DNA from: Laspinema palackyanum D2a
Lineage (GTDB): Bacteria; Cyanobacteriota; Cyanobacteriia; Cyanobacteriales; Laspinemataceae
Assembly (NCBI GenBank): GCA_025370845.1
Contig: JAMXFF010000008.1
Coordinates: forward strand, 1 to 64,000
Direction: 5' to 3'
Length of the DNA: 64,000 nt
The position numbers and the translations under genes were made by a program. Below, piece by piece: positions 1 through 8,819 of this stretch; position 1 is the first letter of the stretch, and each line of letters starts with the position of its first letter. Under the pieces are notes generated by a model. It saw nothing but the letters and a program-made list of their open reading frames with translations. It was not told the origin of the DNA and made no database searches.

Positions 1-45
1 GGCGTTCTCTTCCATTTTACATCAGAGAGAACGCCTTTCCTTTTC
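1..45 (+). terminator. Rho-independent terminator-like hairpin at window edge
   Basis: A perfect 10-bp stem (GGCGTTCTCT at 1-10 paired with 26-35) encloses a 15-nt loop and is followed by a pyrimidine-rich tail (36-47). It probably ends a gene lying left of the window. Confidence 0.6.
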
Positions 46-202
46 TCGATTGCCCTTTAGAATGAAACAGCCCTACCCTTAAGAAGGGGGGATTTTTAGA
101 ATTCTGCAAGAAGTCTAGTGAAAAAAGTATAGGATAATTCTATCCTTGGCCGTTATAATAATAGTTATTCAGCCAATTAGAATAGAGGAAAAAAGGATTA
201 AC

Positions 203-673
203 ATGGGAAATCAAATCAAGAGTGATGAAGACTTTATGAGAATGGCGATCGCCAAAGCAATGGAAGGAGTCAACCAAGGGGAAGATCCCTTCGGCTCTTG
301 TATCGTCAAAGACGGTGAAGTAGTGAGTTGTGAGCATAATATTTGTACCAGTAGCATCGATGTTACCGCCCATGCGGAAGTTCATGCCATTCGGGCTGCC
401 TCTAAGAAATTAAATACGATGGACCTATCGGGCTGTGTGATTTATAGCACTTGCGAACCTTGCCCGATGTGTTTTACCGCTGCTTATTGGGCCAAACTGG
501 ACAAAATTGTATTTGGAACTCGGATCGCCGATGCTTGTGCGATCGGGTTTACTCAGCTCAACCTTTCTTGCCAAGAACTGAAACAGTTTGGGAGTGAGGT
601 GGAATTAGTCGGAGATGTGTTGAAAGAAGAAAGTTTAGACCTATTTCGACATTGGGTCTTGCTGAATTCGTGA
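203..673 (+). CDS. Nucleoside deaminase, guanine deaminase-like
   Basis: This 156-aa protein belongs to the zinc-dependent cytidine/deoxycytidylate deaminase superfamily. The zinc site is visible as HAE (His57, with Glu59 as proton shuttle) and PCPMC (Cys87 and Cys90). The length and the N-terminal EGVNQGEDPFG stretch resemble Bacillus-type guanine deaminase, which converts guanine to xanthine in purine salvage; the substrate is inferred from that resemblance. The ATG at 203 is preferred over an in-frame ATG at 146 because GGAAAAAAGGA lies just upstream of it and the family starts there. The protein is cytosolic. It stands alone and converges with the PIN/TRAM gene. A different purine or pyrimidine deaminase specificity is possible. 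Confidence 0.85.
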   Translation: MGNQIKSDEDFMRMAIAKAMEGVNQGEDPFGSCIVKDGEVVSCEHNICTSSIDVTAHAEVHAIRAASKKLNTMDLSGCVIYSTCEPCPMCFTAAYWAKLDKIVFGTRIADACAIGFTQLNLSCQELKQFGSEVELVGDVLKEESLDLFRHWVLLNS

Positions 674-730
674 TCTGAAGTGAAGGGCAACATTTCATCC
701 TTTCCCTGACGGGGAAGAAAGTTATAAAAA

Positions 731-778
731 TAGCTGTCCCCATTCATCTATCTCTAAAAATAGAGAACAGGGACAGCC
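731..778. terminator. Bidirectional terminator between convergent genes
   Basis: GCTGTCCC (733-740) pairs with GGGACAGC (770-777), with an inner TCTCTA/TAGAGA stem. It lies between the convergent deaminase and PIN/TRAM genes and can serve both. Confidence 0.55.
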
Positions 779-820
779 CGATCGCCGGTTTAATTTGTTA
801 CCCTCGAACATAGCCAAACA

Positions 821-1900
821 TTAGGCCACCATTGAAGCATTAGGACGGGCAAAAATCATCCGACCGGCAGCAGTTTGTAAGGAAGAAGTCACAACAACTC
901 GCAACTGGTCACCGATATATTTGCGGCCTTCTTCCACCACTACCATTGTGCCATCGTCCAAATATCCCACCCCTTGAGCCTCTTCCTTACCTTCTTTGAG
1001 AATTTTCAGGTCGAGACTATCTCCGGGGAGATACACCGGACGCACTGCCTGGGTCAAGTCGTTAATATTCAGAACTAACACCTTTTGCACCGTGGCGACT
1101 TTGGATAAATTGTAGTCATTGGTGAGCAGGGTAGCATTAATTTCTTGAGCCAAACGGACCAATTTTGCATCTACGGTTTGCAGGTCCTCATAGTCTGCCG
1201 GGTGGATGACGATGCGTTCGGCATAGGTTTCCTTAATCCGATTGAGGACATCCAGTCCCCGACGACCCCGGACCCGTTTTTGGTCGTTGGAGGCATCTGC
1301 CACCATTTGCAATTCCTGCAAGACGAACTGGGGAACCAGAATCTGTCCTTCTAAAAAGCCGGTGGCGAGGAGGGTCTCCACGCGACCATCGATAATGCAA
1401 CTGGTATCGAGAACTTTCGTCGTGGCGGATTTCAAGGTCCCTTCCGCGACTAACATGGATTCCAGACTGCTGGGGTTAATCAGGCGCAGGAAGGCCCGAC
1501 CATGAGCATCAGCGAGGGTGACGCCCAAAAAGGCAAACATCACGCTACCGAGGATGGCGGCGAGGGGTTTGATGAACCCAAATTCCCGGGGAATGGGCAG
1601 CAAGAACACGGGGGCCAGCATTAAGTTGGCCACCAGGAGACCCATGACGAGACCGATCGCCCGGGTAATCAGCATATCAATGGGCATTTGCCGAACTTGC
1701 TTTTCCATCCGTCGGTAGGTGGTTTGCACCGCGAGGCCGACGGCCCCCCCGACCAAGGCAGCAAACCCGGTGGTGACCGATCGCAACCCGTCCAGATTGG
1801 TGACTTGGGCGATCGCCGAGGCGGGTAGCAGTTCTATGCTGTAGAAACCGATCCCCGCCGCTGCTAGAATGAATGAGAGAATGATGATTGCATTTAGCAT
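821..1900 (-). CDS. PIN/TRAM domain membrane protein (YacL-like)
   Basis: The protein (359 aa from ATG 1900) has about four hydrophobic N-terminal segments in residues 1-140, a PIN nuclease-fold domain beginning at VLDTSCIIDGR and continuing through LLTNDYNL, and a C-terminal TRAM domain beginning near LKILKEGKEEAQGVGYL. This is the YacL architecture, 366 aa in Bacillus. PIN domains are metal-dependent RNases and TRAM domains bind RNA, so a membrane-anchored RNA-processing role is inferred. The acidic residues of the PIN active site (DTS, DGR, TND) are present. An in-frame TTG at 1915 would add five residues. It is divergent from hemW. Confidence 0.85.
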   Translation of the reverse strand: MLNAIIILSFILAAAGIGFYSIELLPASAIAQVTNLDGLRSVTTGFAALVGGAVGLAVQTTYRRMEKQVRQMPIDMLITRAIGLVMGLLVANLMLAPVFLLPIPREFGFIKPLAAILGSVMFAFLGVTLADAHGRAFLRLINPSSLESMLVAEGTLKSATTKVLDTSCIIDGRVETLLATGFLEGQILVPQFVLQELQMVADASNDQKRVRGRRGLDVLNRIKETYAERIVIHPADYEDLQTVDAKLVRLAQEINATLLTNDYNLSKVATVQKVLVLNINDLTQAVRPVYLPGDSLDLKILKEGKEEAQGVGYLDDGTMVVVEEGRKYIGDQLRVVVTSSLQTAAGRMIFARPNASMVA

Positions 1901-2099
1901 GATTGAACAACTCAAAAGAGTAAGGTTTCAACTCAAGGTCGTCCATGCTGGGGAACCATTTTCTAAGGATGTTTTCCCGACATTTTTTGAAGACCGCTGC
2001 TTGAGTTGATTGTAGAAAGACATCTTGATTATACTATTTAAGTTTTCTGCTGTTCTACAGTTTGGACTCTCTCCATCTTAAGTCAGTCCGGAGAGGAAT

Positions 2100-3383
2100 A
2101 TGCAGTTTCAACCCGAATTTAAGGCATCCATAGTGGCTACACCCTCGACTGAATCGATGATCCCGGAGATCCCTCGGTCTGCTTATCTGCATATTCCATT
2201 TTGTCGTCGTCGCTGTTTTTATTGCGATTTTCCGGTGTCTGTAGTGGGCGATCGCAAGCAGGGGGAGGACTCGGGCACGATTGTGGAGTATGTGGATTGG
2301 CTGATTACGGAAATTGAGAACAGTTCAGTTTGGGGTCAGCCCCTGGAGACGGTGTTTTTTGGCGGGGGTACGCCGTCCCTGTTATCGGTTTCCCAGTTAA
2401 GTCAACTTTTGGACTGTCTCGATCGCCGGTTTGGAATTGCTGCTGATGCAGAAATTTCGATGGAGATGGATCCGGGGACCTTTGACCGGGACCACTTGGC
2501 GGGATATTCCCATGCCGGAATCAATCGGGTGAGTTTGGGAGTGCAGGCGTTTCAGGATGAGTTGTTGGCGGACTGTGGGCGATCGCACCGGACGCGAGAT
2601 ATTTTAAATGCCGTTGAGCTAATTAGCGAGGTGGGAATTGAAAACTTTAGTCTGGATTTGATATCAGGACTGCCTCACCAAACCTTAGAACAGTGGCAAG
2701 ACTCCCTGAATCAGGCAGTTGCCCTCAACCCGGCACATATTTCTAGCTATGACTTAATTGTAGAAGCAGGGACAGCCTTTTCCCGGACCTACGAACCGGG
2801 AGTTTCTCCCTTACCCACCGATGAGAGTAGCGCCCAAATGTATCGGATGGCGGTGGAGACGCTAACGGCGGCGGGGTATGAACATTATGAAGTCTCGAAT
2901 TATGCGCGATCGGGCTATCAATGTCGGCATAATCGAGTCTATTGGGAAAATCGCCCTTGCTATGGATTGGGTATGGGGGCCGCGAGTTATGTGGGGGGCC
3001 AACGGTTCACTCGTCCCAGGACCAGGCGGGAGTATTATGCTTGGGTGCAAGAGTGGCAAAGCCGTGGCGGGGTGCTTTCTATCCCGGAAACGCCAGGGGA
3101 TGAGGTGTTGTTAGAAACCTTGATGCTGGGGTTACGGTTAGCCGATGGGATTGATATTGCTCGCTTCACCCAGCAGTTTGGAGGCGATCGCCTCCGTCAG
3201 CTTTGGCACTGTCTCCTTCCCTATTATCGCCAAGGCTGGGTCCAGGTTCACTCCGGTTCAGAATTCCCAGATTTGGGCCCCACTTTGCCTCCATCCGGCG
3301 CAATCCGACTCTCGGACCCCGAAGGATTTTTATTTTCAAATACTATTTTAGCCACTATTTTTGAAGCCCTCGAAAAATCATAG
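2100..3383 (+). CDS. hemW: HemW-type radical SAM protein
   Basis: The 427-aa protein carries the radical SAM cluster motif CRRRCFYC (Cys35, Cys39, Cys42) directly after the HIPF signature, then GGGTPSLL for SAM binding and a C-terminal HemW domain. HemW proteins are paralogues of oxygen-independent coproporphyrinogen III oxidase (HemN). They have the CxxxCxxC spacing without the fourth Cys of HemN and are regarded as haem chaperones delivering haem to respiratory enzymes; older annotations call them coproporphyrinogen oxidase. The ATG at 2100 follows GGAGAGGAAT. It is a single gene followed by a long non-coding stretch. Confidence 0.9.
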   Translation: MQFQPEFKASIVATPSTESMIPEIPRSAYLHIPFCRRRCFYCDFPVSVVGDRKQGEDSGTIVEYVDWLITEIENSSVWGQPLETVFFGGGTPSLLSVSQLSQLLDCLDRRFGIAADAEISMEMDPGTFDRDHLAGYSHAGINRVSLGVQAFQDELLADCGRSHRTRDILNAVELISEVGIENFSLDLISGLPHQTLEQWQDSLNQAVALNPAHISSYDLIVEAGTAFSRTYEPGVSPLPTDESSAQMYRMAVETLTAAGYEHYEVSNYARSGYQCRHNRVYWENRPCYGLGMGAASYVGGQRFTRPRTRREYYAWVQEWQSRGGVLSIPETPGDEVLLETLMLGLRLADGIDIARFTQQFGGDRLRQLWHCLLPYYRQGWVQVHSGSEFPDLGPTLPPSGAIRLSDPEGFLFSNTILATIFEALEKS

Positions 3384-3997
3384 GGTTGGGATGAGCGGAA
3401 ATTTATGTCTAAAGGAGTATGCCTTTCGGTATAGGTGAAAATATTTGGCGTAATTTTACAGACACAAAACCGTCCAGCAGCGCCATAAATTTGGCCCAAT
3501 TAGGACCAATTCCGCGATTTTCCTCTCATGGCTTCATATTACTTTTAAAAACTCTCCCCGCAACTTTATGGAAACTTTATATACACAGTGAAGCGTTACC
3601 GGGAAACTCTGAAAAAGTCTCTACCAGGCGATAGAGAGACAATTCAGAATCTCCGTGTAAATAATATACCTAGAAGGACAAGGCAGTTTCCTGGCTGATA
3701 CATTCAAGCCCGTGTCATGACCCCGGATAGGCTTGTTCTGCTCCGTTGTTCCCAAGTTTTATCCCTTGTAGAACAGGCGGATTTTAATTGGCGATCGCGC
3801 TGGCAGCAGAAGGGTTGAAGGGAATGGAGACATGAGGTTAACTCAGCTCAAGCCACGGCCATCTGCATTAAACTATAACACCTTATTTTTATTACGTGAC
3901 TGCCTTGAGTTCTCATCTCATCGTTGTTAATCAGCCCAGGTATCATACCTTGGTAATGCCCGATTTAATTTAATTCAAATTTATCCCTCAATAACTT
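3384..3997. other. Non-coding stretch, nothing recognised
   Basis: About 610 bases with only short meaningless frames and a GCGATCGC site near 3790. No convincing gene, tRNA or long hairpin was seen. Confidence 0.5.
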
Positions 3998-4135
3998 ATG
4001 AATTCGATTGATTTAGCAGTAACAATTCCAATTTGTAATGGTGAAACCCGCTTCAGTCATGTTCTTGATCCCCGGCGATCGCCCGTGGGAACCGAAGCAT
4101 TTCCCTGGGAAATTATTGGGGTTAATAACAGTTGA
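3998..4135 (+). pseudogene. Truncated N-terminus of a family 2 glycosyltransferase
   Basis: A 45-codon frame starting at ATG 3998 reads LAVTIPICNGETRFSHVLD then FPWEIIGVNNS and stops. This matches the first part of GT-A fold family 2 glycosyltransferases of the cyanobacterial exopolysaccharide type (VAIPTYNGE...WEIIVVDNNSTD). The stop falls in a small duplication: the bases after it read VDNNSSD in another frame, as if a repeated GTTRATAACA caused the break. The nucleotide-sugar DxD region and the rest are gone. The acyltransferase about 250 bases downstream suggests a former polysaccharide locus. Confidence 0.6.
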
Positions 4136-4387
4136 TAACAATAGCAGCGATCGCCCAGGGAATCGGACCGCCTACCCCCTGGGATAGAGAAAAATTTTTA
4201 CCCTAAAAAAAATACTCCTATAGAACGAGAACCCGGGCTGGCATTGTGTTGTACAGCATCGGCAGAGGCGGCTCTCACTCTCCGGGTAGAGAGCGGATGC
4301 TCCCGCAGGAGAGGGCCTGCTCCAGTACCTACCCCCCCCAAATCCAACTCACGTCACCGAGAACTATCACAGGGAGAACGCATTAAA

Positions 4388-5107
4388 ATGACAAGTCAAA
4401 ATTATACGGTGCAGCTTCAAAATAAAAAAACCTTAAAATTTGCCCTGGGTTGGCGGTTCTTTCACTTATTAGAAGAAATAGAAATGGCCTTGCTTCAATG
4501 GGTCCCTTCATTCATCGGATCCGGGTTGCGTGGACTGGTTTATAAAACAATTTTCGGTAAACTGGGCAAAGGAGCGAGTATCAAAACCGGCGTAGAATTA
4601 TTCTGTGCCTATCGGATGCAAATCGGTCATAAAGTCTCAATCGGGCGCGATGTGAGAATTCGCAGCATTGGACCCAAAGATAAAATTAAAATTGGGGATG
4701 GAGTTTCTTTTGATCGCGGGGTGGATATTAAAGCACATGGCAATCAAAACGGCATTGAAATCGGCGATCGCACCTATATTGGACCCTATACCTGCCTCTC
4801 CGGTGCCAAACTCAAAATCGGCAAAGATTGTTTAATCGCCTCCCATTCAAGCATTTACTCTAACAATCATATTTTTGCCAACGTCGGTCAGAATATTAAC
4901 CAGCAAGGGAATAGTTATGAAGGCATTACCATAGAAGACAATTGCTGGTTAGGAACCGGAGTCAAAGTCATGGATGGGGTCACCATTGGCGAAGGCAGCA
5001 TCATCGGCGCAGGAGCTATTGTAACTAAAAATATCCCCCCCTATTCCATTGCCGTAGGCGTTCCCGCTAAAGTCATTTCTTCTCGCCGAGAGGCAGCGGT
5101 AGTTTGA
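4388..5107 (+). CDS. Left-handed beta-helix (hexapeptide repeat) acyltransferase
   Basis: From ATG 4388, preceded by GGGAGA at good spacing, the protein is 239 aa. From about residue 65 it shows hexapeptide repeats ([LIV]-G-x4 type: IGHKVS, IGRDVR, IGDGVS, IGDRTY, IGKDCL) and ends with the usual TIGEGSIIGAGAIVTKNIPPYSIAVGVPAKVI block of the NodL/WcaF/maa acetyltransferase group. His residues of the SNNHIF stretch are candidates for the catalytic base. It probably O-acetylates a sugar in cell-surface polysaccharide synthesis; acceptor unknown. An open frame extends upstream to 4244 but its composition is unlike protein. The neighbouring glycosyltransferase fragment supports a polysaccharide role. 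Confidence 0.85.
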   Translation: MTSQNYTVQLQNKKTLKFALGWRFFHLLEEIEMALLQWVPSFIGSGLRGLVYKTIFGKLGKGASIKTGVELFCAYRMQIGHKVSIGRDVRIRSIGPKDKIKIGDGVSFDRGVDIKAHGNQNGIEIGDRTYIGPYTCLSGAKLKIGKDCLIASHSSIYSNNHIFANVGQNINQQGNSYEGITIEDNCWLGTGVKVMDGVTIGEGSIIGAGAIVTKNIPPYSIAVGVPAKVISSRREAAVV

Positions 5108-5164
5108 GGGAGATGGGGAGGATGGGGGAGATGTTCAACGTCATGACTTGCTGTCGTTATCTTA

Positions 5165-5352
5165 GTTCGTAGTAACGACTTCAGTCGTTTCCACGTGACG
5201 AAAGCGATCGCTTTCGTCACGCACCCATCTCCAGATCCTTGAGTTCCTTCACAGGGACTTAAGCGCGAAAGAGTTCTTGTCACCCCTTCACCCGGAAACG
5301 ACTGAAGTCGTTACTACGAACTAAGAAAGAGAACCACTGAAGTCGTTACTCC
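5165..5352. repeat. Inverted pair of GTAGTAAC hairpin repeats (family A) around a HIP1 palindrome
   Basis: One copy (5165-5192, containing AACGACTTCAGTCGTT) faces an inverted copy (5294-5321), and a degenerate third lies at 5331-5350. Between the first two is a perfect 28-bp palindrome (5194-5221) centred on GCGATCGC. The same family recurs near 41.0, 48.8 and 51.1 kb. Confidence 0.85.
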
Positions 5353-5413
5353 CCCATCTCCCCCATCCTCCCCATCTCCCCCAACCTCCCCATCTCCCCC
5401 AACCCCTCACCCC
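5350..5413. repeat. CT-rich low-complexity tract
   Basis: Repeated CCCCATCTCC-type units run up to the promoter region of the kinase gene. This is a simple-sequence tract with no coding potential. Confidence 0.6.
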
Positions 5414-5467
5414 ATCACCAATGCGATCGCAGTAGAATAGTCCTACCGGCATCCCTGCGAAAACATT

Positions 5468-7510
5468 ATGATGAGTAATCTTCCAGATTTTGGTGAGTAC
5501 GGCTATCAGGTTATGCGAGAATTGGGTCATAACCGCGCTGGGGGTCGCGTGACTTACCTGGCGAGTCGTACTCCAACCGCAGCACCCACTCCCGATGTCA
5601 CTCCCGATCCGGCTGATTTGGTGGCAATTAAACAGTTTCAGTTTGCCAGTACCAGTGATGCGCGGTGGGCGGGTTATGAGGCATATCAGCGCGAAATTCA
5701 AGTGCTTCAGGGGCTAAATCATCCCGGAATCCCCCGCTATTTGGATTGCTTTGAGAGTCCCCGAGGATTCTGTATGGTTCAGGAGTACAAACCGGCAGAA
5801 TCCTTGGCGCAACAGCGCACCTGGCACCCCATCCAAGTCAAAGAGATTGCCGTCGCCCTGTTGTCGATTTTAGTTTACCTCCAAAATCGCCTCCCAGCAG
5901 TGATTCATCGGGATATCAAACCGGAAAATATTCTGGTGGATGAATTCATGAATGTCTATTTGGTGGATTTTGGATTTGCTCATCTGGGTGAGGGAGAAGT
6001 TGCAGTTAGTAGCATTGTTAAAGGCACTCTGGGGTTTATGCCACCGGAGCAATTATTTAATCGGGAACTGACTCCCGCCTCGGATTTATATGGAGTGGGA
6101 GCAACTTTAATTTGTTTACTGACAGGGACCAAATCGATGGAGATTGGGGAGTTAATTGACCCCAGTTATCGGATTCACTTTCGCAAACGGGTTCCTAAAA
6201 TTAGTCTGAGTTGGATTCAATGGCTGGAAAAAATGGTGGAACCCAAGCCAAAAGACCGTTACCCCAATGCAGAAACTGCTCTGGAAGTGTTGACTCCGAT
6301 TGAGATTAGTCGCACGCCGCAAGTAATTTCTAGTCATCAGTTGGTGCAGTTTCGGGGGACAAAATTGGGGGAACCGATTACCCAAACGATTTCGATTAAA
6401 AATCCCGTTCCCGGGACGATGCTGACGGGGAGATGGCAGGTTGCTCCTTATCGCCGAGATGGCTACTTTTCCAAAAATAAGCATCCCTGGATTAAAATTG
6501 ACCCGACCCGGTTTAAGGGGAATCAAGTTGAATGCACCATCACGGTGGATACGAGCAATTTGATGGCCGATCGCATTTATGAGCGTGAATTATTATTACA
6601 GACAAATTCCGACCAAAAATTATATCGATTCCCCCTTAAAGTTCAAACCGCGCCGGAACCTGTAGAAGAGATAAAATTACCCTATCCCTTGCTGGGAATT
6701 TTGTTGGGTTTAGCCCTGATTACAGTCTGGACTCAACCCTTAAATGTGGTGGGGAACTTGATCGGATGGTTCACGGCTTCGGTTTTGGGAATGCTGGTTT
6801 TTCAGTTGTTGTTTTGCGGGATTTTGCTTTTTATGGTTGGGGCGCTTGTCGCCCACAGGAAGCCGGATCTGGCGGGTGCGATCGCCGCAGGTATCAGTAG
6901 TGCAGTGATTACGCCAGTGAGTATAATCGCTTATGGGATGGATTCCTTTACTGAACCCGAAGATTTAGTGCGTTATGCCTACTGTATGGCCATTGTTGGT
7001 TCTATAATCGGTGCTTATGCTGAAATTGGCACAGAGAAATTAATCCATCGATTCCGGGAGAAGGGAACGGCTACAGATGTATCCAAAAACCTTGCGGGTG
7101 CGATCGCCGGGGGAATGTTTGGTACATGGACAATTCTGTATGGCACCCGTTCCCTCTCCAATGGTTGGGCTTGGCTGGGATGGATGATGGTAATTATTTT
7201 AACAGGGAGCATTTCCGGTGCGGTTTGCGATGAAATAGAACAGGGGAAAATCTCCCCGATGCCACCGAATGTTAAGCTCAAAAATAGCAATGTTTGGACT
7301 TATTTGGCCAGGGTAATTGTTATGCTGACAGTGGGATTAGGAATTAGCCTAGGCTGTGCTTTGAATGGGGGTATTTTATCTCCTTATTGGGGGATTTTGC
7401 TAATCGCAGGAACCGCGATTCCGTTAGGGAAAATGATTTATCCTCATTGGAGGCGATCGCGTCAAGTCCGAGAGTATCATGAATCGAAAGCCCAACGGAT
7501 TCAACCCTAA
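5468..7510 (+). CDS. Membrane Ser/Thr protein kinase
   Basis: The 680-aa protein begins with a Hanks-type kinase domain (about 10-285): Lys55 in AIKQF, HRDIKPEN with Asp149, DFG at 167-169 and PPEQL in the activation segment, so the catalytic core looks intact. Residues about 290-400 form a beta-rich, possibly Ig-like region. The C-terminal 270 residues hold six to eight hydrophobic segments with two related glycine-rich stretches (DLAGAIAAGISSAV and NLAGAIAGGMFGTW). The kinase domain is presumably cytoplasmic and tethered to the membrane, with the C-terminal part sensing a membrane state; signal and targets are unknown. It is a single gene with its own terminator. Confidence 0.85.
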   Translation: MMSNLPDFGEYGYQVMRELGHNRAGGRVTYLASRTPTAAPTPDVTPDPADLVAIKQFQFASTSDARWAGYEAYQREIQVLQGLNHPGIPRYLDCFESPRGFCMVQEYKPAESLAQQRTWHPIQVKEIAVALLSILVYLQNRLPAVIHRDIKPENILVDEFMNVYLVDFGFAHLGEGEVAVSSIVKGTLGFMPPEQLFNRELTPASDLYGVGATLICLLTGTKSMEIGELIDPSYRIHFRKRVPKISLSWIQWLEKMVEPKPKDRYPNAETALEVLTPIEISRTPQVISSHQLVQFRGTKLGEPITQTISIKNPVPGTMLTGRWQVAPYRRDGYFSKNKHPWIKIDPTRFKGNQVECTITVDTSNLMADRIYERELLLQTNSDQKLYRFPLKVQTAPEPVEEIKLPYPLLGILLGLALITVWTQPLNVVGNLIGWFTASVLGMLVFQLLFCGILLFMVGALVAHRKPDLAGAIAAGISSAVITPVSIIAYGMDSFTEPEDLVRYAYCMAIVGSIIGAYAEIGTEKLIHRFREKGTATDVSKNLAGAIAGGMFGTWTILYGTRSLSNGWAWLGWMMVIILTGSISGAVCDEIEQGKISPMPPNVKLKNSNVWTYLARVIVMLTVGLGISLGCALNGGILSPYWGILLIAGTAIPLGKMIYPHWRRSRQVREYHESKAQRIQP

Positions 7511-7520
7511 TATTTCAGTT

Positions 7521-7556
7521 AAAGAGTACAGGGCCTTTCCTGTACTCTTTTTATTT
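7521..7556 (+). terminator. Rho-independent terminator after the kinase gene
   Basis: A 12-bp perfect stem (AAAGAGTACAGG at 7521-7532 with 7539-7550), a 6-nt loop and a T-rich tail lie just after the stop codon. Confidence 0.85.
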
Positions 7557-7586
7557 CAATAGTCTATCATCCTAATAATCCGAACG

Positions 7587-7610
7587 TTTGTAGTAACCCC
7601 TTCAGGGGTT
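7587..7610. repeat. Variant of the GTAGTAAC hairpin repeat
   Basis: TTTGTAGTAACCCCTTCAGG continues as GGTT. It has the layout of family A (GTAGTAAC, arm, TTCA, arm, TT), but both arms are changed to CCCC/GGGG, so pairing is kept. Confidence 0.6.
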
Positions 7611-7682
7611 GCCCTCTCGTGCCAAACCCTACAAGTCTTCAAGGATTTTGAACTCTTTGCCACCCCACCAGCATCAAGAACT

Positions 7683-8075
7683 CTAGTCGGGTTTTTTGAC
7701 CTCACAATTTGTTATCCCTCTGGCCTTTTTAATTAATTTCTCATCAAAAGTGTAGAACTTCTCGCAATCCTGACTTTGGGCTAAATGAAAAGCATCAGCA
7801 AAATCCAAACCTGTTTCATGCCATAGCAGAGCTTGATGAACTACCATAGAGCGAGTTAAGTAAACATTTGGCAGTCCCAAAAGTTTCCGTAAAGCCGAAC
7901 AAACCTGGTGAGACTTAAACTGATAAGCAAATCGTAGCACCCATTCCGTTTCTAGGATAACGGTATCCGGAATAAAAATTTCGGGGTTTTGAAAAATTTG
8001 CAGACTTTTTTGATACTGAACTTCATCATCTTGAGTCAAAAGTCTAACCACCATATTGGTATCAACTGCAATCAT
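7683..8075 (-). CDS. PIN-domain ribonuclease toxin (VapC family)
   Basis: From ATG 8075 the protein is 130 aa: MIAVDTNMVVRLLTQDD carries the first PIN acidic residue, followed by VILETEWVLR (Glu), GLDFADAFHLAQ (Asp) and FYTFDEKL (Asp), giving the full acidic set. Family members degrade RNA, often tRNA, when the antitoxin is lost. An upstream in-frame ATG at 8111 is less likely, because AGGAGC precedes 8075 and the family begins there. Its start overlaps the end of the AbrB-type antitoxin gene by 14 nt, the usual cotranslated arrangement. Confidence 0.88.
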   Translation of the reverse strand: MIAVDTNMVVRLLTQDDEVQYQKSLQIFQNPEIFIPDTVILETEWVLRFAYQFKSHQVCSALRKLLGLPNVYLTRSMVVHQALLWHETGLDFADAFHLAQSQDCEKFYTFDEKLIKKARGITNCEVKKPD

Positions 8076-8325
8076 GCCATTGCTCCTGAACTCCCTTGCT
8101 AATTGCAGCATCCATATCCTCTAAAGTTTTAGGAGAACCTTGATATTTCAAACACCCGGCCACTTCATTTAAAGTAGTAGAAGGAAAAGGCTGTTTGGGC
8201 TGAATTAAAATACCTTTTCCCGTATCAATCAAGATAATTTCAGTTCCCACTTCCAAGCTATAAGTCTTCCGCATTTCGGTGGGAATAATAACCTGCCCTG
8301 TTTCTGATATTTTCGCAATTTCCAT
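8062..8325 (-). CDS. AbrB/MazE-type antitoxin
   Basis: The 87-aa protein begins with a SpoVT/AbrB swapped-hairpin DNA-binding domain (AKISETGQVIIPTEMRKTYSLEVGTEIILI, residues 4-33). Its C-terminal half (LEDMDAAISKGVQEQW) would bind and neutralise the downstream PIN toxin. Antitoxins of this kind usually autorepress the operon promoter, together with the toxin. It is the first gene of the pair. Confidence 0.85.
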   Translation of the reverse strand: MEIAKISETGQVIIPTEMRKTYSLEVGTEIILIDTGKGILIQPKQPFPSTTLNEVAGCLKYQGSPKTLEDMDAAISKGVQEQWHDCS

Positions 8326-8371
8326 CAGTAAATGAGTAAAGATTTTTAATTAATTATAACTCATGTCATCA

Positions 8372-8646
8372 TCAGTTTGGGTCTAGTAAAGAAGATTTAA
8401 CTTCTGCGGTGAGGATTGCTTCCGCTTCGGTGCCCAGTTCTGAACTCCCATCATATAGCCCATCCAGGAACGGGTCAGCGGTGGGGGGATGCAGAAAGGG
8501 TGTTACGATGCTCAATTCGCTTGTAAATACTGGGCGATCGCCTCATCAAGCAGACTCTCTAAAGTTTTTTGTTCGAGTATAGCTACCTGCACCAGTTGGG
8601 TCAAAGTTTGGGGGTCAGGTTTCCAATTGAGGGTGATTTCTAGCAT
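8372..8646 (-). pseudogene. Frameshifted small antitoxin-like gene
   Basis: The frame from ATG 8646 gives 44 residues (MLEITLNWKPDPQTLTQLVQ, ending AIAQYLQAN) and stops at 8512. In a different frame, downstream sequence to 8372 reads PTADPFLDGLYDGSSELGTE and EAILTAEVKSSLLDPN, which looks like the C-terminal tail of the same kind of small cyanobacterial antitoxin. I infer one gene broken by a frameshift. No partner toxin is adjacent, so it may be an orphan remnant. Alternatively the 44-aa product alone is made; it is the only part with a start codon. Confidence 0.45.
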
Positions 8647-8702
8647 GGTTTTATCCTGCGACTCATCATAGTTTATCAAATCGTCCCAGAAACTTTGACC
8701 CC

Positions 8703-8767
8703 AGAAACCGGGTTTCTGCCATAACCTCTGCATCCTCCCCGAAATCTGGATCAGAAACCCGGTTTCT
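8703..8767. repeat. AGAAACCSGGTTTCT repeat pair (family C)
   Basis: AGAAACCGGGTTTCT (8703-8717) and AGAAACCCGGTTTCT (8753-8767) bracket a 35-base spacer. A related unit, degenerate at its left end, is at about 9490-9554. Confidence 0.75.
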
Positions 8768-8819
8768 CAACCCCCATACTCCCTTCAACCCCCGAAAATG
8801 CACCCGCCCGTTAGGTGTT

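Noticed and set aside
3717..3818. 33-codon frame MTPDRLVLLRCSQ
   Set aside because: No ribosome site, no recognisable pattern, and the length is within chance for this composition.
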